Positions 32,548-45,159 are shown, numbered from the stretch's first letter. The stretch: 64,000 nt of DNA from RYN-133 sp963754285 (GCA_963754285.1 CAVWFN010000009.1:124001-188000); one strand, 5' to 3'. The notes: generated by a model not told the origin, from the sequence alone. Translations and numbers: made by a program.

Positions 32548-34395
32548 ATGACCGTTGATCGACCGCGCCACCAGCCCGACCCCGCGTCCAGAGGACGGCG
32601 ATTGGTCGGTGCCGGCGCAGCCTTCGCGCTCGGCCTCGGGTCGGTCACAGCCGCAGCCGTCATCGGCGCCGCGCCGGCGAGCGCGAGCACCGGCTTGCTT
32701 TCCGGCTCGGGGTCATCGCTGGGCTCGACACTGTCCTCGACCCTCTCGGGCGTGACCGGTGCGGTCACCAACACCGTGTCGACCGCGACATCGGCCGTGT
32801 CGTCGACGGTCTCGAGCACAACCAACGCGCTGAGCAGCCCGATCGGCACCACCTGGGGTGACGCGACTGCCAATGCTGCGGCCGTTGCCGGCAACCAGGG
32901 CTACCAGGCCGGCCAGGACCCGGGCTCGCTCTACACGGTCGAGAACGCGATCGGCGCGCGCGCCGTGTGGTGGACCCGCGACTCGGCCAACCGCCAGGTC
33001 ACCGGCCAGGGTGTCGGTGTCGCACTGCTCGACACCGGCACCGCCGACGTGCCCGGCCTGGACGGCGCGAACAAGCTCACCTACGGCCCCGACCTGTCCA
33101 TCGAGTCGAACGACCCCGACCTGGTCGATCACGACACCAACGGGCACGGCACCTTCATGGCCGGCATCATCGCCGCCCACGACCCGACTGACCTGACCCG
33201 CCAGACCCTGCTCAACCTCAACCCGTCCGTGCAGCTCGGCGTCGCACCCGACGCCGAACTCGAGTCGCTCAAGCTCGCGACCACCGACGGCAGCACAGAC
33301 GTCAGCCAGGTCATCGCCGCGCTCGACTGGGTCACGCAGCACCCGTTCACCGCCGACGGCACGCCGATCCGAGTCATCAACCTCGCTTACGGCACCGACT
33401 CGGTGCAGCCCTACCAGGCCGACCCGCTGGCCGCGGCCGTCGAGAACGCCTGGCACCACGGCATCGTCGTGGTCGTCTCCGGCGGCAACGAGGGTCCCAC
33501 CGCCAACCGGCTCACCGACCCGGCGATGGACCCCTACGTCCTCGCCGTCGGCGCCTCGGACGGCAAGGACTCGCTGGCCGGCTGGGCCTACCCGCACGTC
33601 GCGTCGTTCAGCAGCTCGGGCAACGCCGCGCGCCACGTCGACCTCGTCGCGCCGGGACGCTCGATCGTCTCTCTGCGCGACCCGGGCTCCTACGTCGACC
33701 GCAACTTCCCGCAGGGCATGGTCTCGGGCGACGCCTCGGGGCGGCTGTTCCGCGGCAGCGGCACCAGCCAGGCCGCGGCCGTCACCTCGGGCGCGGTGGC
33801 GCTGCTGCTGCAGGCCTACCCGAACCTGACGCCCGACCAGGTCAAGTACGTGCTCACGCAGAGCGCGACACCGGTCATGAACAGCACCCCGTTGACCGCG
33901 GGCGCCGGGCAGCTCAACGTCGCCGCGGCCATGCTGCTCGCCAAGCTCATGACCACCCCGGGTACGAGCCGGCTGTTCCCGCCCTCGGTCTACACGCAGA
34001 ACTTCCCGACCTCCGACGGGCACGGCTCGATCGAGGCGGCCCGCGCGGGCGACGACCTCGTCGACCCGAACGGCGTCCCGATCACGGGCGAGGTCGACGT
34101 GCAGGGCGACCCGTGGAACCCGGCGGCATGGTGGGCGGCCTCTTCGACCCTCACCGCCTGGAACGGCGGCGAGTGGAACGGCGCGACCTGGACAGGATCG
34201 TCATGGGCGAGCACCGGCGGCTGGGACACCTCGCGCTGGGACACGGCCCGTTGGGACACCTCACGGTGGGACGGCGCGCGCTGGGACACGTCCCGCTGGG
34301 ACACCTCGCGCTGGGACACGTCCCGCTGGGATACGGCGCGCTGGGACACCTCGCGCTGGGACGGCACCGCCTGGTCGGCGGACGAGTGGAACTGA
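32548..34395 (+). CDS. Secreted S8 subtilisin-like protease with C-terminal Trp repeats
   Basis: A 615-residue secreted serine protease. Signal peptide (RRLVGAGAAFALGLGSVTAA, ending ASAST), then a Ser/Thr-rich linker. Catalytic triad Asp162 in VALLDTG, His200 in NGHGTFMAG, Ser407 in GSGTSQAAA; the oxyanion Asn314 in SGGNEGP. The domain ends near 465. Residues 523-558 hold irregular WNG/WTG phrases, and 559-603 are nine exact pentapeptide units WD(T/G)(S/A)R, ending in WSADEWN. No cell-wall anchor or TM is seen. ATG 32548 has AGGAG upstream. The GGDEF-EAL gene starts 24 bp later and is probably co-transcribed. Confidence 0.92.
   Translation: MTVDRPRHQPDPASRGRRLVGAGAAFALGLGSVTAAAVIGAAPASASTGLLSGSGSSLGSTLSSTLSGVTGAVTNTVSTATSAVSSTVSSTTNALSSPIGTTWGDATANAAAVAGNQGYQAGQDPGSLYTVENAIGARAVWWTRDSANRQVTGQGVGVALLDTGTADVPGLDGANKLTYGPDLSIESNDPDLVDHDTNGHGTFMAGIIAAHDPTDLTRQTLLNLNPSVQLGVAPDAELESLKLATTDGSTDVSQVIAALDWVTQHPFTADGTPIRVINLAYGTDSVQPYQADPLAAAVENAWHHGIVVVVSGGNEGPTANRLTDPAMDPYVLAVGASDGKDSLAGWAYPHVASFSSSGNAARHVDLVAPGRSIVSLRDPGSYVDRNFPQGMVSGDASGRLFRGSGTSQAAAVTSGAVALLLQAYPNLTPDQVKYVLTQSATPVMNSTPLTAGAGQLNVAAAMLLAKLMTTPGTSRLFPPSVYTQNFPTSDGHGSIEAARAGDDLVDPNGVPITGEVDVQGDPWNPAAWWAASSTLTAWNGGEWNGATWTGSSWASTGGWDTSRWDTARWDTSRWDGARWDTSRWDTSRWDTSRWDTARWDTSRWDGTAWSADEWN
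34222..34356 (+). repeat. Tandem 15-bp coding repeats of the WDTSR units
   Basis: Nine in-frame 15-bp repeats, each close to TGGGACACCTCGCGC, encode the pentapeptides WDTSR/WDTAR/WDGAR. Between copies the changes are mostly silent or S/A and T/G swaps. The array is inside the protease gene and may vary in copy number between strains. Confidence 0.9.
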
Positions 34396-34419
34396 TCCTG
34401 GACTGATTCGGACACCGAC

Positions 34420-36984
34420 ATGACCATCCGGCAGTGGGCCCTGATCCCGCGTTCGCGCGCGCAGTGGCTCACGCTCGCCCTGACGATCGCGCTGGCGGCC
34501 GCTGCCGCCGGCGTGACCGCTCTGGACGCCGGCGCCCCGGCCGTGCTCGACCGGAACCTGCCGACGTGGGCCATGTTCGTCGGGCTCGCCGCGATGTTCG
34601 GCATCGGCGAGCGGATGCCGATGTTCATCGAGTTCCGCAAGCAGGCCCACACGATCACGCTCAGCGGCCCGGCCCTCGCGCTCGGAACGCTGCTCGCTCC
34701 CGTTCCGGTCGTCGTGTTCGCGCGCATGATCGGTGCCGGCGCGGCGCTGGCCCATCAGCGCAAGTCGCCGGCGAAGCTGTTCTACAACGTGTCGTCGTTC
34801 GCGTGCGAAGCTGCGCTCGCGACCGCCCTCGTGCACCTGCTGGTGCACCGGCAGGCCTCGCTCGACCTCCGCACGGTGCTGGCCGTGCTCGGCGTCATGG
34901 TCGTCGTGGACCAGTTCATCAGCGTCCTCGTGCTGTTGATGATCCGCATCCACAACGGCCCGGTCTCGATGCGCGACGCAGTCGGCGTGCTCGCTCCGTC
35001 GCTGGTGATGACCGCAGTCAGCGTCGCCATCGCCGTCGGCGGACTCATGATCATCGATCAGGGCCCGGCCGGTGCCCTGATCGTCGCAGTCACCACCGCG
35101 ACCGCTGCGATGCTCTACCGCGGCTACCTGCACATGCGACGCCGCCATGCCGCACTCGAGCTCGTCCACGAGTTCGTCACCGGCGGGACGGGCGCCGAGA
35201 GCATTGCCGAGGCGGCGCACCAACTGCTCGACCGCGTCCGCAACCTGCTGCGCGCGGGCCGTGTCGAGATGACGATCGCCGAGACCGCGGGTTCGGCAGA
35301 CGCGCTCCCGCGCACCCTGACCCACTTCGCTGCCGACGACGGCGGATTCGCCGTCGACACCCGCGGCGGGCAGATCACCGACTGGGCGATGCTGCGAGCC
35401 CTGACCCAGCACCAGCCGCTCCTGGCATCGCGCAACGACCGCGACCCGGCCGTCGTCGACTGGCTCGCCCAGCGCGGCTACCGCGACGCGATGCTCGTCG
35501 CCTTCCCGGCCGGCAGCGCCATCGCCGGGACGATCACCGTCGTCGACCGCCTCGGCGACACCGCGACCTTCACCGGTGACGACCTGGCCCTGCTGCAGAC
35601 CTTGACCGGGCACCTCGCCGTGGCCGCACGCAGTGCGCAGATGGTCGAACGGCTCGCCTTCGACGCCAACCACGACGCCCTGACCGGACTGCCCAACCGT
35701 GCGCACCTGTCGCGCGGCATCACCCAGCACGCCGACGACCCGCACGGCGCGGCGGTGCTGCTGCTAGACCTCGACCGGTTCAAGGAGGTCAACGACGCGC
35801 TCGGCCACGCCGCCGGCGACCGCCTGCTGCGCGTCGTGGCCGAGCGGCTGCGCAACGCCGTCCCGACCGACGCAACGGTTGCGCGCTTCGGTGGCGACGA
35901 GTTCGCGGTGCACCTGCCGGGCTGCGGCGACAATGAACGCGCCGCCCGCACGGTCGGTGACCGGATCGCACTGGCTTTGTCGCGGCCGGTGACCGTCGAG
36001 GGTGCTCAGGTCAGTGCGGAAGCCAGCATCGGCATCGCGTTCGCCGAGCCCGGCGCCGTGTCGAGCACCGACCTGCTGCGTCGTGCGGACACCGCGATGT
36101 ACACGGCCAAGGCCGGCGACAGCGCCGGCGAGCCGAAGGTGGCCGTCTACCACGAGGACATGGACCGCGGCCGTGTCGAGAATCTGGCCATGCTCGCCGA
36201 ACTGCGCAGCGCGCTGCGCGAGCACCCCGAGCAGTTCCGCCTGCTGTTCCAGCCCCAGATCGACCTGACCACCCGCCAGGTCGTCAGCGCCGAGGCGCTC
36301 TCGCGCTGGCACCACCCGACGCTCGGCGTCGTGCCGCCCGACCGGTTCATCCCCCTGCTCGAGACCAGCGGCCTGATCGACGACCTGATGCCGATCGTGC
36401 TCGACGCTGCGCTGCGCGAATGCCGGCGCTGGCACGACCGCGGCGTGCCGATCAGCGTTTCGGTGAACCTGTCGGCGCGCAACGCCGCCAACCTGGACCT
36501 GCCTCGACAGGTGTCCTCGGCGCTGCGGCGGGTCGGCCTGCCGCCGTCCAGCCTGATCATCGAGATCACCGAATCGAGCCTGGTGAGCGAGCACCAGCAG
36601 AAGGTGCTGATCGACCTCGCCGCGCAGGGAGTCGGCATCTCCCTGGACGACTTCGGCACCGGGTACTCGAGCCTGTCCTACCTGCAGCGATTGTCCGTGC
36701 AGGAGGTCAAGATCGACCGGTCGTTCGTACTCGGGCTGACCGAGACACCCGAATCCAGCCGGGCGTTGATCGCCGGCGTCGCGTCGCTGTGCTCCGCGCT
36801 CGAACTGCGTGTGGTCGCCGAAGGCGCCGAGACCGACGACATCGTCGACATGCTGGCCGAGCTCGGGTGTGACGTCGTGCAGGGCTACGCGATCGCACGC
36901 CCGATGCCTGGCCCCGACTTCGCCGAGTGGATCCGTCACCCGCGTCCCGCACCGCTGCACGTCATCAAGGCGATCCCGTCCTGA
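34420..36984 (+). CDS. Membrane GGDEF-EAL cyclic-di-GMP enzyme
   Basis: An 854-residue protein. N-terminus (to about 235) has six or seven TM segments forming a MASE-like sensor; then a GAF-like region (VEMTIAETAG to QTLTGHLAVA, about 245-405), GGDEF domain with intact ARFGGDEFAVHL (near 490) and RxxD-like inhibitory site not obvious, and EAL domain with intact VSAEALSRW (near 625), NLSARN, EITES, DDFGTGYSSL and KIDRSF. Both domains look catalytically competent, so it may make or degrade c-di-GMP. It lies 24 bp after the Trp-repeat protease. Confidence 0.93.
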   Translation: MTIRQWALIPRSRAQWLTLALTIALAAAAAGVTALDAGAPAVLDRNLPTWAMFVGLAAMFGIGERMPMFIEFRKQAHTITLSGPALALGTLLAPVPVVVFARMIGAGAALAHQRKSPAKLFYNVSSFACEAALATALVHLLVHRQASLDLRTVLAVLGVMVVVDQFISVLVLLMIRIHNGPVSMRDAVGVLAPSLVMTAVSVAIAVGGLMIIDQGPAGALIVAVTTATAAMLYRGYLHMRRRHAALELVHEFVTGGTGAESIAEAAHQLLDRVRNLLRAGRVEMTIAETAGSADALPRTLTHFAADDGGFAVDTRGGQITDWAMLRALTQHQPLLASRNDRDPAVVDWLAQRGYRDAMLVAFPAGSAIAGTITVVDRLGDTATFTGDDLALLQTLTGHLAVAARSAQMVERLAFDANHDALTGLPNRAHLSRGITQHADDPHGAAVLLLDLDRFKEVNDALGHAAGDRLLRVVAERLRNAVPTDATVARFGGDEFAVHLPGCGDNERAARTVGDRIALALSRPVTVEGAQVSAEASIGIAFAEPGAVSSTDLLRRADTAMYTAKAGDSAGEPKVAVYHEDMDRGRVENLAMLAELRSALREHPEQFRLLFQPQIDLTTRQVVSAEALSRWHHPTLGVVPPDRFIPLLETSGLIDDLMPIVLDAALRECRRWHDRGVPISVSVNLSARNAANLDLPRQVSSALRRVGLPPSSLIIEITESSLVSEHQQKVLIDLAAQGVGISLDDFGTGYSSLSYLQRLSVQEVKIDRSFVLGLTETPESSRALIAGVASLCSALELRVVAEGAETDDIVDMLAELGCDVVQGYAIARPMPGPDFAEWIRHPRPAPLHVIKAIPS

Positions 36985-37024
36985 GCTGACCTCGTCGTCA
37001 CCCGATCGGGCTACGTTGGGCGAC

Positions 37025-37717
37025 ATGGCCGGTCAGCTGCTCCCGCTGTTCCCGCTGGGGCATGTGCTGATGCCGGGCTGTCCGCTGCCGCTGCACGTGT
37101 TCGAGCCCCGCTACGTCCGCCTGCTCAGCGACGTGACGCGCGAAGACGGGCCGCGGTGCTTCGGTGTTCCGGCCTTGCTGGCCGGTCCGGAGGTCGACAC
37201 AGGCTTCGACGAGGCCGACCCGCGCCTGGCCGACATCGGGACGGTGGCCGAGATCCTCGAGGTCGAGCCGCACCGCGACGGCACCTTCGACCTGCTCACG
37301 GGAGGCAGTCGCCGGTTCCGCATCGAGCGCATCGTCGACACCGCGGCGCCCTACCTCGAGGCCGAGGTGAGCTTCCTCGACGAGGTCACCGGCGAGCTGC
37401 CCGAACAGTTGCCCGCCCAGGCGCAGGCGCTGGCGATGGAGTACCGACGGCTGATCGGCGCGCTGACCGGCGAATCAGCCGAGCGACCGGCAGGTGCCCA
37501 GCCCTACCACGACGACGCGATCCTGCTGTCGTACCAGCTGGCGACCGAGGCGCCGCTGCCCCAGCGCGACCACCAAGAGCTGCTCGAGGACGAAACCGCG
37601 ACCGCGCGGCTGCTCCACGTACAGCGGATCCTGCGCCGTGAGGTCGTGCTGCTACGGAACACCCGCAGCATCGCCGTATCCCCGGCCGTCCTGCGGCTCG
37701 TGCTGCGGGCCAACTGA
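37025..37717 (+). CDS. LON substrate-binding-domain protein
   Basis: A 230-residue stand-alone LON N-terminal domain protein. LLPLFPLGHVLMPGCPLPLHVFEPRYVRLL is the signature start, with GTVAEILEVEPHRDGTFDLLTGGSRRFRI in the middle; no ATPase or peptidase follows. The role is unknown, possibly substrate recognition for a protease. TACGTT (37012-37017), 7 nt before ATG 37025, suggests a leaderless start. Its 3' end overlaps the next gene, on the minus strand, by 66 bp. Confidence 0.9.
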   Translation: MAGQLLPLFPLGHVLMPGCPLPLHVFEPRYVRLLSDVTREDGPRCFGVPALLAGPEVDTGFDEADPRLADIGTVAEILEVEPHRDGTFDLLTGGSRRFRIERIVDTAAPYLEAEVSFLDEVTGELPEQLPAQAQALAMEYRRLIGALTGESAERPAGAQPYHDDAILLSYQLATEAPLPQRDHQELLEDETATARLLHVQRILRREVVLLRNTRSIAVSPAVLRLVLRAN

Positions 37718-38311
37718 GCTGGCGACCGGTTCTGCGCCGGCAGGCGGTGCGGCCGGGGTCCTCGACGGGTCGGGACGGCCGAGGTCGTCGGCGACGGCGA
37801 ATGCGACGAACAGTCCGTAGCCGAGCACGGCGATGAACGCCTCGAGGAACCACAGACCGTGCATGTGCAGGGTCAGGGGCAGGTGGTCGATGCACGTCCC
37901 GGCGCCGCATGAATAGTTGTTGCCGTCGCCGCGCACGGCCCAGCCCACCAGGTCGGTCAGCGCGGCGCCGGCGAGCGCACCGATCGCGAGCGCGATGCCG
38001 ACGAACGGCCCGCGGACGCGACGAAGCGCCGGCAGGTACCAGGCAACGACGGCCGCGACCGCGCCGACGGCAACGGCGATGATCATGTAGCGACCGTCGC
38101 CGGCCGCCCAGGCTTCGGTCTCGTCCGGCTCGATGCCGGCCGGCAGGCGAACGCCGACCGGGCCGGGCGGACTCCACGCCTGCCACACCAGTCCGAGTAC
38201 CGCGCCGAGGATCGCGAGCGCCAGCACGACGAGCCCGCCGGCACGCAGCTGGGCCCGCCGCTCGCCATCGGCGTCCGGACGTGCCGGCGCCGCCGCGGCA
38301 GGGTCAACCAT
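37652..38311 (-). CDS. DUF2567-like membrane protein
   Basis: A 219-residue protein with four TM segments (about 25-46, 75-94, 104-122 and 154-172) and a Pro/Ala-rich tail. The loop after TM3 holds SCGAGTC, a possible disulfide outside the membrane. Pattern and length resemble DUF2567 of mycobacteria. Function unknown. Its ATG overlaps the end of 38304-38927 by 8 bp, and its tail overlaps the LON gene on the opposite strand. Confidence 0.75.
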   Translation of the reverse strand: MVDPAAAAPARPDADGERRAQLRAGGLVVLALAILGAVLGLVWQAWSPPGPVGVRLPAGIEPDETEAWAAGDGRYMIIAVAVGAVAAVVAWYLPALRRVRGPFVGIALAIGALAGAALTDLVGWAVRGDGNNYSCGAGTCIDHLPLTLHMHGLWFLEAFIAVLGYGLFVAFAVADDLGRPDPSRTPAAPPAGAEPVASSVGPQHEPQDGRGYGDAAGVP

Positions 38312-38927
38312 GGCGCCCAGTCTGCCAGTCGGAGTTCGGTACGGCGCCGCCGCTGAAGGCCTGCCGCAGCAACAGGAACATCTCGTCGACGCGCGCCTTC
38401 GGCACGGCCCGGTCGATGTCGAACTTGCGCAGTTTCACGACCGTGTCCTTGCGCCGCTCGCGGCCGAGGAAGCGGAAGGCGAGCAGCGGCAGGGTGAGCG
38501 TGTGGCCGGGCAGCCCGAGCCGACGCAGCTCACGCAACACGTCGCCGCGGGTGTCGTCCACGAGTGCGGTCATCTGCTCCTCCAGCGGCCCGAACCGGCG
38601 AAAGCCGGTCAGCCGGCGGATGATCGCCAACATCGCCCAGCGCAGGACCAGCACTCCCACGGCGACCAGCACCAGCAGGACGGCGAGCACGCTCGAGTGC
38701 ACCGTCCACTCGACCAGGGCGGCAAGGACGAGGACGACGACGGCAACGATCAGCAGCGCGCTGCCCACCGATTCGGTGATCGCGCGGCCGACGAGGTAGC
38801 GGGCCAGACCCCACTGGCTGGCAGCCGAGCCCGGCCGGAACTGGCCCACCTCGGGATCGGGCGTCTCGTTGGCCGATCGCTTGCGCAGCAGTTCCGGGAG
38901 GTCGGGCTCCGGACGGTCGGGCTCCAC
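38304..38927 (-). CDS. Two-TM membrane protein, unknown function
   Basis: A 207-residue protein with an acidic, Pro-rich N-terminus, TM segments at about 43-62 and 68-87, then a basic cytoplasmic domain (RFLGRERRKDTVVKLRKF). Not recognised. The start chosen is GTG 38927, because TACTGT lies 7 nt upstream; a longer reading from TTG 38945 is possible. Forms a two-gene unit with the DUF2567-like gene and is divergent from the PadR gene. Confidence 0.7.
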   Translation of the reverse strand: MEPDRPEPDLPELLRKRSANETPDPEVGQFRPGSAASQWGLARYLVGRAITESVGSALLIVAVVVLVLAALVEWTVHSSVLAVLLVLVAVGVLVLRWAMLAIIRRLTGFRRFGPLEEQMTALVDDTRGDVLRELRRLGLPGHTLTLPLLAFRFLGRERRKDTVVKLRKFDIDRAVPKARVDEMFLLLRQAFSGGAVPNSDWQTGRHG

Positions 38928-38952
38928 CCGATCGACAGTACGCAATCGGCGC

Positions 38953-38992
38953 TTGACAGCAGCCCGTTGAACTCGAATACTCTGTTTCGAGT
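38953..38992 (+). promoter_or_regulatory. padR promoter with inverted-repeat operator
   Basis: TTGACA (38953-38958), 17-bp spacer, AATACT (38976-38981). The inverted repeat ACTCGAA (38971-38977) and TTCGAGT (38986-38992) with 8 bp between covers the -10 box, the usual place for PadR-type autorepression. The ribosome site GGAGG follows before ATG 39014. Confidence 0.6.
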
Positions 38993-39013
38993 AATCGAGC
39001 TGGAGGTACTTCG

Positions 39014-39694
39014 ATGAGCAGGCGACGGGTGTCCAATCCGCTGGCGCTGGCCGTGCTGTCGTGCCTGCACGAGCACCCCATGCATCCGTACGAGATCTCG
39101 ACGACGCTGCGCACCCGGGGCAAGGAACAGAGCATCAAGCTCAACTACGGCTCGCTGTACTCAGTGGTCGAGTCGCTGCGCAAGTACGGTCTGATCACGT
39201 CGCTGGAGACAACTCGCGAGGGGCGCCGTCCGGAGCGCACGGTCTACCAGATCACCCAGGCCGGCATCGACGAGTTCGAGGACTGGCTCTCGGAACTGCT
39301 CGCGACGCCGGTGCGCGACTACCACTCCCTCGAGGCCGGGCTCTCCCTGATGGCAGGACTGCCGCCGGACGACGTGGTGCGCATGCTCGACCAGCGCATC
39401 ATCGCGTTGCGGCGCGAACTCGCCGCGCTGGCCGAGGGCGGCAAGGTGGGCACCGAGATCGGGCTGCCCGAGATCTTCTGGGTCGAGAGCGCGTTCCGGG
39501 CCGCGATGCTCGAGGCCGAACTCGTCTTCGTCACCGACCTCGTCGCCCGCATCCGCAGCGGTGAGTTCGGCGGTACGGCCGTGTGGCGCAAGCTGCACGA
39601 ACTGCGCGCCGGCGGCATGAGTTTCGAACAGATCATGGCCGATCCGGTCGGCCATCTCGGAGAGGAGGCCCGCGTCCTGATCGACACGCACTAA
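39014..39694 (+). CDS. PadR-family transcriptional regulator
   Basis: A 226-residue regulator. The winged helix lies in the first 85 residues (LAVLSCLHEHPMHPYEISTTLRTRG, LNYGSLYSVVESLRKYGLI, YQITQAGIDEF), followed by a C-terminal helical dimerisation domain typical of the longer PadR proteins. GGAGG ribosome site before the ATG. It is directly upstream of an ABC exporter and probably represses it and itself; drug or metabolite binding as inducer is an inference. Confidence 0.9.
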   Translation: MSRRRVSNPLALAVLSCLHEHPMHPYEISTTLRTRGKEQSIKLNYGSLYSVVESLRKYGLITSLETTREGRRPERTVYQITQAGIDEFEDWLSELLATPVRDYHSLEAGLSLMAGLPPDDVVRMLDQRIIALRRELAALAEGGKVGTEIGLPEIFWVESAFRAAMLEAELVFVTDLVARIRSGEFGGTAVWRKLHELRAGGMSFEQIMADPVGHLGEEARVLIDTH

Positions 39695-39727
39695 GACACG
39701 CACCAAGACACGCCCGAACGGCGTGAA

Positions 39728-39759
39728 CCCCCGGCCGGTGCGGCAACACCGGCCAGGGG
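39728..39759 (+). terminator. GC-rich stem-loop after padR
   Basis: CCCCCGGCCGGTG pairs with CACCGGCCAGGGG across a 6-nt loop (CGGCAA). No T-run follows, so it is a weak terminator candidate or an mRNA-processing hairpin before the ABC genes. Just before it, GACACGCAC(T/C)AA recurs three times (39683-39714). Confidence 0.45.
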
Positions 39760-39854
39760 CCGTACACCCGAGTCGAGCCGTTGGCTCTCCTGCGAGGCGC
39801 ACTCACACGATAGGCGCTGGCGGCCCGACTCCCCGTCCCATTCGAGGAGTCCCC

Positions 39855-40829
39855 ATGTCCCAACCCACGGCCGCCATCACCGCGGTCGATCTCGTCAAGA
39901 CCTATCCGGGCGGGCGCGGCGCGCCCGCCGTCCACGCGCTCGACGGGCTGTCGCTCGACGTCGCGGCCGGCACCGTGTTCGCCCTGCTCGGCCCCAACGG
40001 CGCCGGAAAGTCGACGACGGTCAAGATTCTCACCACGCTCGCCCGCGCCGATGCCGGTCACGCCGCCGTCGCCGGTCTGGACGTGCGGCATTCGCCCGAA
40101 CGGGTGCGCAGCGCGATCGGGCTGGTGTCTCAGAAGTCGTCGGCCGACCCGATGGGCACCGCTCGCGAGAACCTGGAAATGGCAGCCCGCGTCCACGGCC
40201 TGTCGCGGACAGCGGCACGCTCACGGGCGAGCGAGTTGCTCGAACGCTTCGACCTGACCGGCGCCGCCGACCGGCTGACCAAGACCTACAGCGGCGGGAT
40301 GGCCCGCAAGCTCGACGTGGCGATCGGGCTCGTCGCGCGTCCGCAGGTGCTCTTCCTGGACGAACCGACCACCGGTCTCGACCCGGAAGCCCGCGCACAG
40401 CTGTGGACCGAGATCGCCACGCTGGCCGGCACCGAGCAGATGACGGTGCTGTTGACCACGCACTACCTCGACGAGGCCGACCATCTGGCCGACCGGCTCG
40501 CGATCGTCGACGCCGGACGCGTCGTCGTGGAGGGCACGCCCGAGCAGCTCAAGAGCGAACTGCGCGGCGACACCCTGCACGTCGACCTCTTCGAGGCCTC
40601 GGCAGCTGGTGTCGCGCACGCCACGCTCGAACGGCTCGGGCTGCGCGAGGTCACCGTCGAGGGCGCCGCCGTGCACGCCCGCGCCGGGAGCGGCGCGCGC
40701 GAAGTGCCCGGCATGCTCGCCGCCCTCGACGACGCCGGCGTCGCGGTCGCCTCGGTGACCGTCGCCCGTCCCTCACTCGACGACGTCTACCTGCGCCACG
40801 TCGGACGCAGTTACCAGGAGGTGGCCTGA
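39855..40829 (+). CDS. ABC transporter ATP-binding protein, DrrA-like
   Basis: A 324-residue ATPase of the daunorubicin-resistance family. Walker A LLGPNGAGKSTTVKIL, Q-loop VSQKSSADPMGTARENL, signature YSGGMARKLDVAIGL, Walker B VLFLDEPTTGLDPEAR, His switch TTHYLDEADHLADR; a C-terminal extension of about 85 residues matches DrrA. ATG 39855 follows a GAGGAG ribosome site. Powers export of a drug or lipid with the permease that overlaps its end. Confidence 0.94.
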   Translation: MSQPTAAITAVDLVKTYPGGRGAPAVHALDGLSLDVAAGTVFALLGPNGAGKSTTVKILTTLARADAGHAAVAGLDVRHSPERVRSAIGLVSQKSSADPMGTARENLEMAARVHGLSRTAARSRASELLERFDLTGAADRLTKTYSGGMARKLDVAIGLVARPQVLFLDEPTTGLDPEARAQLWTEIATLAGTEQMTVLLTTHYLDEADHLADRLAIVDAGRVVVEGTPEQLKSELRGDTLHVDLFEASAAGVAHATLERLGLREVTVEGAAVHARAGSGAREVPGMLAALDDAGVAVASVTVARPSLDDVYLRHVGRSYQEVA

Positions 40830-41608
40830 TGGCCGCGCTGACCACGGACTCGTATCTGCTCACCAAGCGCTCCGTGCGCACGCTGACCCGGCAGCCCGCC
40901 TATCTCGCGATCAGCCTCGTGCAACCGGTGATCTGGCTGCTGCTGTTCGGGTCGCTGTTCCGCTCGATCGTGCACATCCCCGGCTTCCCGGCCGGGACGA
41001 CCTACCTCGAATACATCACGCCCGGCGTCATCACGATGACCGCGTTGTTCTCCAGCGGCTGGGCCGGGACGAGCTACATCGAGGACATGAACCTCGGCGT
41101 GATGGACCGGCTGCTCGCCTCGCCGGTGCGGCGCGGTGCGCTGATGATCGGATCGCTGGCCTACCAGGCGCTCACGACCGTGCTCCAGACGCTGATCGTG
41201 TTCGGGATCGCCTACGCGGCAGGTGCTCGGTTCCCCGGTGGAGTGAGCGGCATCGCGATCACCTCACTCGCGGCGGTGCTCATCGCCGTGATCATCGCGT
41301 CCCTGTCGAACGCGATCGCACTGCTCGTGCGTCAGCAGGAGGCCCTGATCGGCATCAGCCAGTTCATCGTGTTGCCATTGCAGTTCGTCTCGGGCGCCAT
41401 CATGGCGATCTCGCTCGCGCCGGGCTGGGTGCAGCACATCGCTCGGTACAACCCGGTCGACTGGGCCGTCACCGCGTCGCGGTCGGCGCTCCGCGCGAAC
41501 CCGGACTGGGGCGCCGCACTCCCCCGCCTCGGCTGGCTCGTGCTGCTCGCCCTCGTCATGGCCTGGGCGGCGACGCGCGCGTTCCGGACCTACCAGCGCT
41601 CGACATGA
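40829..41608 (+). CDS. ABC-2 type permease, DrrB-like
   Basis: A 259-residue membrane protein with six TM segments. The ABC-2 motif IEDMNLGVMDRLLASPVRRGALMIG precedes TM3, and PLQFVSGAIM with P-x-W-V near TM5 is typical. ATG overlaps the ATPase stop as TGATG, implying coupling. Acts as the membrane half of the DrrA/B-like exporter. Ends 2 bp before the stop of dnaE, which converges. Confidence 0.93.
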   Translation: MAALTTDSYLLTKRSVRTLTRQPAYLAISLVQPVIWLLLFGSLFRSIVHIPGFPAGTTYLEYITPGVITMTALFSSGWAGTSYIEDMNLGVMDRLLASPVRRGALMIGSLAYQALTTVLQTLIVFGIAYAAGARFPGGVSGIAITSLAAVLIAVIIASLSNAIALLVRQQEALIGISQFIVLPLQFVSGAIMAISLAPGWVQHIARYNPVDWAVTASRSALRANPDWGAALPRLGWLVLLALVMAWAATRAFRTYQRST

Positions 41609-41610
41609 TG

Positions 41611-45159
<3,549 letters not shown>

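Noticed and set aside
34222..34356. CRISPR-like array
   Set aside because: The units are contiguous 15-bp codon repeats without spacers, in frame inside the protease gene.
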